12,885 bases of DNA from Muribaculaceae bacterium (GTDB lineage: Bacteria > Bacteroidota > Bacteroidia > Bacteroidales > Muribaculaceae), in the NCBI GenBank assembly GCA_902836725.1, contig CADFRV010000045.1:1-12885 (forward strand), in the 5' to 3' direction. The notes beneath the pieces were generated by a model that saw only the letters and a program-made list of their open reading frames with translations, was not told the DNA's origin and made no database searches. The position numbers and the translations under genes are program-made. Within the stretch, counting starts at the first letter, position 1. Each line of letters opens with the position of its first letter. Of the stretch, positions 1-5,578 are shown piece after piece.

Positions 1-45
1 TCGACACTGCCAGTGTCGCGCTCTAGCCAGATGAGCTAGTACCCC
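1..45 (-). tRNA. tRNA-Ala (anticodon GGC), 3' part cut by the window edge
   Basis: Read on the minus strand from position 45, the sequence folds as the 5' part of a tRNA. There is a 7-nt acceptor strand GGGGTAC, then TA, a D-stem GCTC/GAGC around a loop containing TGG, one linking base, and a 5-bp anticodon stem CGACA/TGTCG. The 7-nt loop is CTGGCAG, so the anticodon is GGC, reading GCC (alanine). The variable loop, T-arm and acceptor 3' strand lie beyond the left edge, so acceptor pairing cannot be checked. The gene has its own promoter at 61-92 and is transcribed in the same direction as the PUL. Its 5' end faces the PUL, so the usual tRNA 3'-end integration site does not point at this locus. 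Confidence 0.88.
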
Positions 46-60
46 GTCTTATTTTCGGTG

Positions 61-92
61 CAAAGTTATGCAACTTATCTGAGTTATGCAAA
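61..92 (-). promoter_or_regulatory. Bacteroidetes primary-sigma promoter of tRNA-Ala
   Basis: On the minus strand a TTTG box (complement of 89-92) is followed after 20 nt by TAACTTTG (complement of 61-68). These match the Bacteroides -33 TTTG and -7 TAnnTTTG elements exactly. The expected start near 54-56 would give a leader of about 10 nt before the tRNA 5' end at 45. The two boxes lie in or beside a perfect 10-nt direct repeat, AGTTATGCAA on the plus strand at 64-73 and 82-91, spaced 18 nt. The flanking DNA (about 46-145) is clearly AT-rich compared with the rest of the window. Confidence 0.8.
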
Positions 93-179
93 TATTGCGG
101 CCTCATTTTTTAATATTTTCGGCAGGCTCAACAAAAATATTTTCTACTGGAAACTACCGAAAGCGCATACCGCCCCCCC

Positions 180-258
180 AATAACCGGAAAATGCCGCCG
201 GAGCATGCCGCCTGTTCATTTGCGACCGCTCCGGCGGGCATTTTTATGGAATAACCGG
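180..258. terminator. Long inverted repeat with T-tracts, flanked by 9-bp direct repeats
   Basis: Positions 189-204 (AAAATGCCGCCGGAGC) pair with 228-244 in a 16-bp stem with a single bulged G; the loop is 205-227. On the plus strand the stem ends in TTTTT (241-245), and on the minus strand it ends in TTTT (complement of 189-192). The structure could therefore stop transcription from either side. It lies about 240 nt beyond the GH76 stop and about 145 nt upstream of the tRNA gene, so it is the best candidate for the end of the PUL transcript. The stem is bracketed by a perfect direct repeat AATAACCGG at 180-188 and 250-258. That resembles a target-site duplication, but could also be part of a conserved repeat unit. 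No gene is seen on the plus strand. Confidence 0.6.
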
Positions 259-259
259 C

Positions 260-404
260 GCCTGGCAAGCACTGGCCGATTGGCGCTTGGGAAGCACCGC
301 GCTTAAGAAGCATTTGGGCTTAGTAAGCATTAGTGCTTGGCAAGCCTCTGCTCCTGGGAAGCATTGGCGCCCGGCAAGCGGCTGTTCTTGGCAAGCCTCT
401 GTGC
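260..404. repeat. Array of eight GCTTnnnAAGC-like dyads, mostly 17-bp period
   Basis: Eight 11-bp cores occur at 260-270, 285-295, 301-311, 318-328, 335-345, 352-362, 369-379 and 386-396, with start-to-start spacing of 25, 16, 17, 17, 17, 17 and 17. Four cores are full GCTT-nnn-AAGC dyads and a fifth family member is GCTTGGGAAGC at 285. The right arm AAGC is invariant in all eight. Variants such as GCCTGGCAAGC (260) and GCCCGGCAAGC (369) still pair in minus-strand RNA through G-U wobbles. A 17-bp period is not a codon multiple, which argues against a coding repeat. The function is unknown; protein-binding sites, an RNA structure array or a decaying minisatellite are all possible. Confidence 0.7.
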
Positions 405-425
405 CCGTGCTCATTTGTTCCTGTG

Positions 426-443
426 CGGCAGACTTGTCTGCCG
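426..443 (-). other. Short stem-loop downstream of GH76
   Basis: CGGCAGA (426-432) and TCTGCCG (437-443) form a perfect 7-bp stem with loop CTTG. It begins about 41 nt after the GH76 stop codon in the direction of transcription. No U-tract follows on the minus strand, so it is a weak terminator candidate; a 3' mRNA stability or processing hairpin is equally likely. Confidence 0.4.
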
Positions 444-487
444 AAATCTCAGCCGAAATCCCGGCCGAAGCCACTGCCGGCGCATCA
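440..487. repeat. 12-nt degenerate tandem repeat abutting the GH76 stop
   Basis: Four 12-nt units begin at 440, 452, 464 and 476: GCCGAAATCTCA, GCCGAAATCCCG, GCCGAAGCCACT and GCCGGCGCATCA. The first two differ at two positions, and similarity falls towards the gene. The last unit contains the GH76 stop codon (485-487, TGA on the minus strand). The array is outside the GH76 reading frame, apart from the stop. Confidence 0.55.
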
Positions 488-2056
488 GTAGCCAAGCATG
501 CGCTTCTCGCCTCCCACTATATAGAGGCCGCGCGGAAGCGCGTGCTCTACCTCGCCGAGCCGTCCGAGAGCCACACCCGAGAGGTTATATACCACATCAG
601 ATACTGCCTCTTCCGTATCAGCGGCAACTGAATCCACGCCACCTGTCTGTGCATCGGTAAGATACCTTACCGCGAGCATCGAATACTCGGATGCGAACGA
701 GAACTGGTGGAACGGCTTGGTGATTTTCTCATTGCCCCACCCGTCGATCAGATGTATCGGCAGCATGTTGTCGCGGTTGTGGTTGTCGAAAGCATAGTCA
801 AGAGTTATCTGTATGCCATTCAGCCCGTTTGAGGCCGCATTATTGTCACAGTAAGGCAATGCATACGCATATCCGCGGATAAGGACGTTGTTGAACCATG
901 TATTGAAGCCGTTTTCAGCGTTATCGTCGGTCTTGAAGTCGTAAGCCTTAAGATTGCGCCTGAGAGTTGTGAACTTGTTGAGCGAACCGCGGCACATGGT
1001 GGCAAGATCGGTGCGGAAACGTGTCTCTTCCGTCACACGATAGAGGTCGGCGGCACCGGCGATCATCGTACCGGTATTGTAACTGTAGAAATTGCCACCT
1101 GCTCCCCCGCAGTCTACATGCTGGCGATAGCCTCGTGATACGAGTATTTTGCCGTCGGCGCCCATCATGTCCCAGAACACACCTGAGCGGTCATACAGGT
1201 GATCCATCTGCCAATCATACACTTTTTTTGCGAAATCAAGGTAATGGGCCGAGCGGTCGCGATCCTCGCGTCTCACTATATTTTCCTCATCGCGGAAAGC
1301 GAACTGGAGCGTGGCTCCCGTATCCTTGTAGATCTCGCTGAGCCATACGAGAGGCTGTATGATAGGTGCGTTGCTGCACGCATGCTTGGAATTGTAGCCG
1401 GGTCCCCAGGTTATCCCACCGTATTCCTCTCCGTTCCCGTCGCGCCAACAGTCCCAACCGTCAAGCACATAGTCGGCCAGATAGGTGGCCAGTTCGAGAT
1501 AGTTTTCCGATCCGGTTATCTCATATGCGCGGATCAGCTCGCGCGAGAGCCACATCTGGTCGTCATATACATTGAGTATACCGGTCACATTGGCCTCACC
1601 GCGTCTGCTTGAGCGCGGCACGGCATAGGGACGGCTCTCCTTGCTGCTGGTGGCATATGAAGAGAGATAATATTTTCCTCGGTAATACTCCAGATTGTCG
1701 ATCAGTATGTCAAGACGCTCCTTGTATTTATCGAAATTGGCGTCATAAAGATCCTTGTCGAAATCCTCGGCAAGCTGCATGGCCTGCAGAAGCGAGCAGT
1801 GCGCCTCAACGGCGGCGGTCAGCGGCCAAATGTCGGAAGGACCGCTCACCTCCCCTGTCTCCGTATTGTAGCGGTCGGCCATATAGAGATTGGTCTTGCT
1901 GCCGATCATGGTCTTTTCCCATGAAGCGTCCATCAGCGCCATCGCACGCTCTATATCGCGGATGGCTAGCTCGGTTTTGGTCAGCTCCTGCGCGCCGGCG
2001 GCCACACAGACCGCCGCGGCAACAGGCAGTAAGGCTTTACGTAGATTTATCGTCAT
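485..2056 (-). CDS. GH76 family endo-alpha-1,6-mannanase-like secreted enzyme
   Basis: The gene encodes 523 aa. GH76 enzymes hydrolyse internal alpha-1,6-mannosidic bonds, best known in gut Bacteroides on fungal alpha-mannan backbones. The family signature is visible: YDDQMW around Asp165-Asp166, the adjacent Asp pair typical of the GH76 catalytic site, then GGITW at 213-217 and a SKHACSNAP stretch at 223-231 like the family's K-N-A-I-x-N segment. I start at 2056 because this Met directly precedes a signal peptide (MTINLRKALLPVAAAVCVAA, likely cut after AGA). The upstream in-frame Met at 2125 would put hydrophilic residues ahead of it and lies inside a hairpin. No good lipobox is present. The last ~35 residues (VYNLSGVALG ... 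LPRGLYIVGG) resemble a type IX secretion C-terminal sorting domain. It is the last PUL gene, 108 bp after the previous one and behind a terminator-like hairpin, so its expression may be uncoupled from the upstream genes. Family confidence is high; the exact substrate is inferred. Confidence 0.88.
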   Translation of the reverse strand: MTINLRKALLPVAAAVCVAAGAQELTKTELAIRDIERAMALMDASWEKTMIGSKTNLYMADRYNTETGEVSGPSDIWPLTAAVEAHCSLLQAMQLAEDFDKDLYDANFDKYKERLDILIDNLEYYRGKYYLSSYATSSKESRPYAVPRSSRRGEANVTGILNVYDDQMWLSRELIRAYEITGSENYLELATYLADYVLDGWDCWRDGNGEEYGGITWGPGYNSKHACSNAPIIQPLVWLSEIYKDTGATLQFAFRDEENIVRREDRDRSAHYLDFAKKVYDWQMDHLYDRSGVFWDMMGADGKILVSRGYRQHVDCGGAGGNFYSYNTGTMIAGAADLYRVTEETRFRTDLATMCRGSLNKFTTLRRNLKAYDFKTDDNAENGFNTWFNNVLIRGYAYALPYCDNNAASNGLNGIQITLDYAFDNHNRDNMLPIHLIDGWGNEKITKPFHQFSFASEYSMLAVRYLTDAQTGGVDSVAADTEEAVSDVVYNLSGVALGRLGEVEHALPRGLYIVGGEKRMLGY

Positions 2057-2077
2057 CAGGCTTATGTTTTGGTTATT

Positions 2078-2132
2078 AAAAAGGCTTAGAGTGTGTTCCA
2101 AACACCCTGAAGTGTCAGTCCACACTCTAAGC
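2078..2132 (-). terminator. Terminator-like hairpin between the SusE-position gene and GH76
   Basis: GCTTAGAGTGTG (2084-2095) and CACACTCTAAGC (2121-2132) form a perfect 12-bp stem with a 25-nt loop. In the transcribed (minus) direction it is followed by C and then TTTTT (complement of 2078-2082). This is the layout of an intrinsic terminator, placed 32 nt after the upstream stop codon and about 20 nt before the GH76 start codon. No promoter matching TAnnTTTG is visible between it and GH76, so read-through or antitermination would be needed unless a promoter lies inside the upstream gene. Confidence 0.65.
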
Positions 2133-2164
2133 TATTTCAGACTAATGTCGGAACAGGGAGGGGA

Positions 2165-3253
2165 TTATTCCCACATGATCTGGTCCTCTTCCGGCATCTG
2201 GGTATTGAGCTTACGCTCCATGGTCATACCGCCGAACACCTTGAAGGTAACAGATGTTCCAGGGGCAGTCTTGGTATCGGTGTAGTAGTATTCGATATCC
2301 TGGAGCACCAGAGTGCGGCGCATCACATAGTTCAGCACAGGGTCGGGAGACTCAAGGATCTTGTAAGTACCGATTTTGTCACACTTGAAGTCAAGCTCGG
2401 GGTTCTCGCTCTCATTCACATAAAGCTGAACGGTACCGCTGGCAATCACATCTTCACCCGGCTCGAAGTCAGGATCGGGAGTGAAGTGTGCGTAGATACG
2501 GAAGTTCTTACGCAGGAGGCTGGTCTCCTTGTTGGTACCGGCATAGAAGAACACGTCGTACTGGCCACATGCATAGGTCTGCACATTGATCATACCTGCT
2601 GTCTCGCCGTCGCCATTCTCGTCGGAGATACAATAAAGCATGTTTGTAGCCGAGAAGATACCAGAGAAATCGGTATAGGGGAGGATATGCAACATCGCTG
2701 TGGCATAGTTCTTACGCGGATGACGCTCGTAACCGGCACCCGGAGCTATGCGGAGGGGAAGCACATAACGGTCTATGAGGTCAAAACCACCGTTCTTGGT
2801 GAAGTCGAGGTTGATGTCGAGCAGTGCGGTGTTCTGTCCCTCAGGTATTGTGATTGTAGAGGGATACTCGGCGAAGTCCGACATATCCTTGTAGTAGATC
2901 TCCTCGCGGTGGCCGAAACGCTCCACATTCAGAATGTCGAGAGTATCGGAATGCTCGATGTTCACAGTCACAGTCTTCGGATTGTTCTGCGAGCCGGCTA
3001 CGATCAGGGGGAGTTTGTAGTTTGATACGCCCTCGCGGCCGAACATCGGTGTCATATCCGAGTTGAGGCGGGTATAAGGCACATACACGGTGGTCACACC
3101 TGAAGTAAGGCCTCCCTCAGCGTCAAGAGGAGCCTTGAAGCTGATATAGTTTGCGTATTGCTCCTCCTTCCAGTCGTCGTTGCACGAGGTCATCATCGAC
3201 CCGGCACCTACTGCCAGAAGACCGAGAGCAAATATGTTTTTTATCTTAAGCAT
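2165..3253 (-). CDS. SusE-position outer-membrane lipoprotein (DUF4973/DUF1735-like)
   Basis: The gene encodes 362 aa. The chosen start at 3253 gives a short lipoprotein signal, MLKIKNIFALGLLAVGAGSM, with lipobox MTSC and lipidated Cys24 followed by Asn-Asp-Asp. The upstream in-frame Met (3325) would add 24 residues that overlap the intergenic hairpin and is unlikely. The body is beta-strand-rich, with an N-terminal YISFKAP strand, a stretch around IPEGQNTALLDINLDF, and a conserved-looking NPRK/LPYTDFSG-type junction (here HPRKNYATAMLHILPYTDFS). This is the pattern of small lipoproteins that follow susD in Bacteroidetes PULs, annotated as DUF4973 or DUF1735/DUF4361. Such proteins are thought to be surface glycan-binding components; no catalytic motif is seen. 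It lies 117 bp after susD and 108 bp before GH76. The exact Pfam assignment is uncertain. Confidence 0.75.
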   Translation of the reverse strand: MLKIKNIFALGLLAVGAGSMMTSCNDDWKEEQYANYISFKAPLDAEGGLTSGVTTVYVPYTRLNSDMTPMFGREGVSNYKLPLIVAGSQNNPKTVTVNIEHSDTLDILNVERFGHREEIYYKDMSDFAEYPSTITIPEGQNTALLDINLDFTKNGGFDLIDRYVLPLRIAPGAGYERHPRKNYATAMLHILPYTDFSGIFSATNMLYCISDENGDGETAGMINVQTYACGQYDVFFYAGTNKETSLLRKNFRIYAHFTPDPDFEPGEDVIASGTVQLYVNESENPELDFKCDKIGTYKILESPDPVLNYVMRRTLVLQDIEYYYTDTKTAPGTSVTFKVFGGMTMERKLNTQMPEEDQIMWE

Positions 3254-3290
3254 GATATAAAGATTAAGCTGTTCTGTATTTTGTTTCTGT

Positions 3291-3325
3291 ATGGCGATGT
3301 GCCCAGTCTTGCGGCACATCGCCAT
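3291..3325. other. Perfect 13-bp intergenic stem-loop between susD and the SusE-position gene
   Basis: ATGGCGATGTGCC (3291-3303) pairs perfectly with GGCACATCGCCAT (3313-3325) around a 9-nt loop. A T-tract (3325-3329) follows on the plus strand, where no gene is seen. In the transcribed minus direction the stem is preceded by an A-tract and not followed by U residues. In the PUL mRNA it is therefore more likely a processing or stability element than a terminator. Confidence 0.6.
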
Positions 3326-3370
3326 TTTTGAGTCTATATTCCAGTCAGTCCCGGTTTGCGGGAAGCCTTA

Positions 3371-5563
3371 TCAGTCGTAATATTTCCAACCGGGGTTCTG
3401 CACCAGATTCTGGTTTCTCTTCAGCTCGTTTGTGGGGATAGGCCAGAGGTACATTTTGATGTTAAAGACAGTGGGGAGGCTGTATATAGGCACTACCTGC
3501 TGGAAGTCGTCGCGGCGGCTCTCAGGCATGTTGGTATTGCAGCCGTAAACGGGGATTGATTCCTCAACCGGAGCGTCCATCCAGCGGCGCAGATCATAGT
3601 AGCGCTTGCCCTCGCCGATAAGCTCGATGAAACGCTCGCGTTTGATCTTCTTACGCATGGTTGTCTGGTCTGCATAAACGCTTGCCTCGAAGTCGGGGAC
3701 GCCGGCACGGCAACGCACGGGGCGGATACCTCTCTTCATCTCGTTGATGTCACGTCTTACGGTGTACACCTGAGAACCGTCCCAAGAGGGGATTTCATAG
3801 CTTGCATTCAGCTCGTTGACAGCCTCGGCATAAAGCAGGAGGATATCGGCATAGCGGAGAGCCGGCTCCCATTTACGCACCACATTGCTGTAGTTCATCT
3901 GAGCGAGACAGTAATCGGCAGGGTTGATATATTTCTTGAACGCGATGCCTGTACGCTGCCAGAATGCGTTCGCGTTTGACATACCGTCCTTGTTGCCACG
4001 ATAATATTTGATCTGCGGATATTTATCGGTAGCCTGGTCATAGGCGTTCCACCATTTGGAACCGTTGAAGCCTACTGAAGCATAGAAGCGCGGCTCGCGC
4101 TGTACATACTGCAGCGATACACCGTTTACAATACCTGTACCAGTCTTGTTGGTACCGAGCTCGGGATAGTTAGCTGCAGCATATTCATTGCGGTTAGTGT
4201 TGGTACGCGAAGCTGTCCAGCCTGTCAGACGGGGACGGGGATCGGCATCCTCACCATTCCACTCGCTATTGCGTCCAGGGCAGTCTGTACCGTCATTCAT
4301 ATAGTAGGCGTCCACCATTTTCTGAGTCACACCGTGGCAGTTCCATCCGCCGAGCGATGAGGGGAAAGCATGGAGAACCATGCCGTCAAGACTGCCATGA
4401 CGGTCATCTGAATTCGCTGTATTGTAACCGCGGCTGAAAATGATCTCGCGGTTGTCAAGCGTAGCCACACCGTTGAAGAAATCGCGATACGACAGATAGG
4501 GGTCTATATCAGCATAACCTTCCGGCCAGTTCTTCTCGGAGAAATCGCCGTCCTGATAAGGAGAAAGAGTTAGAGGATAACCCTGCTCCGGACGGGAAGA
4601 CTCGTTTTTGCTGACAGTGAACAGCTCGTAGTTTGCGGGGCACTCGATCACGTCGCGGAGAGCGGCGGCCGCACGGGCCCATTTACGCTCGTCGTAGTTG
4701 AGGCTGAGAAGCTGTTTGCCATCCTTGTTGACAAGCGCTTTGGCAAAATCGTCTGTCACAAGCGGACCGTGTACGCCGTTGGCAAGCTGTCCGTTGGCAA
4801 GCGGGGATGCCGCATACATCAGGGCAAGAGCGCGGGTAGCGAGGGCGGCACCCTTTGTGGGGCGTATTACATTCTCGGTACTGGTGTTGCCGGTCATGCG
4901 GCTCCAGCTTGTAAGCTCGTTGCAAGCCTTGAGCATTTCGTCGGAGATATGCTCCGCCACCTCCTCATATGAAGCACGGGGGAAAGAAAGCGCCTGGTAA
5001 TCCTGGGTATAGTCGGCACCTTCATCGGGCATGATGGGCACAGGACCATATTTGCGGAGCAGCAGCCAATAGAAGTAAGCGCGTACGAAACGGGCCTGCC
5101 CCTTCATGTCTGTGCGCTCACGCTCTGTGAGTTTGTTGTTCTTGTCGATATTATGGATGAACACCGAAGCCTGGTAGATGCCTTGGTAGGCGTTAATCCA
5201 GAAACTGGAGTTGAAATTCTCGTCGTAGTCACCCTGCTTGAAAGAAGAGTACTTGCCGGTGTAGTGGAAGTCGTTGCCGAATTCGTTGTCGCGGTCACCC
5301 CAGAGGATGTCGTCGGCGAACACATGATAGTTACGGCCGTTTGCCTCCTTGTTGCTCACGTCGCAGAGGTCATACTTGAGAAAGCTGAAAGCACGTGTGA
5401 GCCAGGCGTTTGTCTGGTTGATATCGGTGAACACCGATTCAAGTGTCACGCGGTCATCGAAATATTTGTCGGCATCAAGTGTATCCTCGCAGGAGGAGAA
5501 CATTGCCGACGCGCATCCGATAAGCGCAGCCAGTGATATGGATTTTACAAAATATTTTTTCAT
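3371..5563 (-). CDS. SusD/RagB family glycan-binding outer-membrane lipoprotein
   Basis: The gene encodes 730 aa. SusD proteins cap the SusC transporter at the cell surface and bind the target glycan. The N-terminus is a lipoprotein signal (MKKYFVKSISLAALIGCASA, lipobox FSSC, Cys25). The C-terminal third carries the family signature: KIKRERFIELIGEGKRYYDL near 639-658, then LWPIPTNELKRNQNL near 706-720, ending in QNPGW. An N-terminal AYFYWLLLRKYGPVP segment matches the TPR-like helical part. At 730 aa it is clearly longer than many SusD proteins (roughly 500-600 aa), suggesting extended loops between the helical scaffold and the C-terminal binding region. The start lies 15 bp after the susC stop, so the pair is almost certainly co-transcribed. 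Confidence 0.95.
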   Translation of the reverse strand: MKKYFVKSISLAALIGCASAMFSSCEDTLDADKYFDDRVTLESVFTDINQTNAWLTRAFSFLKYDLCDVSNKEANGRNYHVFADDILWGDRDNEFGNDFHYTGKYSSFKQGDYDENFNSSFWINAYQGIYQASVFIHNIDKNNKLTERERTDMKGQARFVRAYFYWLLLRKYGPVPIMPDEGADYTQDYQALSFPRASYEEVAEHISDEMLKACNELTSWSRMTGNTSTENVIRPTKGAALATRALALMYAASPLANGQLANGVHGPLVTDDFAKALVNKDGKQLLSLNYDERKWARAAAALRDVIECPANYELFTVSKNESSRPEQGYPLTLSPYQDGDFSEKNWPEGYADIDPYLSYRDFFNGVATLDNREIIFSRGYNTANSDDRHGSLDGMVLHAFPSSLGGWNCHGVTQKMVDAYYMNDGTDCPGRNSEWNGEDADPRPRLTGWTASRTNTNRNEYAAANYPELGTNKTGTGIVNGVSLQYVQREPRFYASVGFNGSKWWNAYDQATDKYPQIKYYRGNKDGMSNANAFWQRTGIAFKKYINPADYCLAQMNYSNVVRKWEPALRYADILLLYAEAVNELNASYEIPSWDGSQVYTVRRDINEMKRGIRPVRCRAGVPDFEASVYADQTTMRKKIKRERFIELIGEGKRYYDLRRWMDAPVEESIPVYGCNTNMPESRRDDFQQVVPIYSLPTVFNIKMYLWPIPTNELKRNQNLVQNPGWKYYD

Positions 5564-5578
5564 GATTGTAGTGTTCGG

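Noticed and set aside
1..258. tRNA-linked integration site or genomic island end
   Set aside because: The tRNA 5' end, not its 3' end, faces the PUL; no integrase is visible and no tRNA-derived direct repeat was found elsewhere in the window.
260..404. CRISPR array
   Set aside because: The repeats are 11-17 bp, directly tandem, degenerate and without unique spacers, and no cas gene is visible.
244..495. 83-codon minus-strand frame beginning at a TTG just before the GH76 stop
   Set aside because: It runs through the 12-nt and 17-nt repeats, whose 17-bp period changes frame, and has an alternative start and low-complexity Ala/Ser/Gln/Cys product. GH76 already ends at a natural sorting-tail terminus, so a frameshifted extension is unlikely.
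287..660. Two overlapping plus-strand frames of 107-114 codons across the repeat region
   Set aside because: They are read from non-coding repeats and then antisense to GH76, with no domain, and no promoter was seen.
2057..2125. Upstream Met at 2125 as the GH76 start
   Set aside because: It adds 23 hydrophilic residues before a clear signal peptide and places the start inside the terminator-like hairpin.
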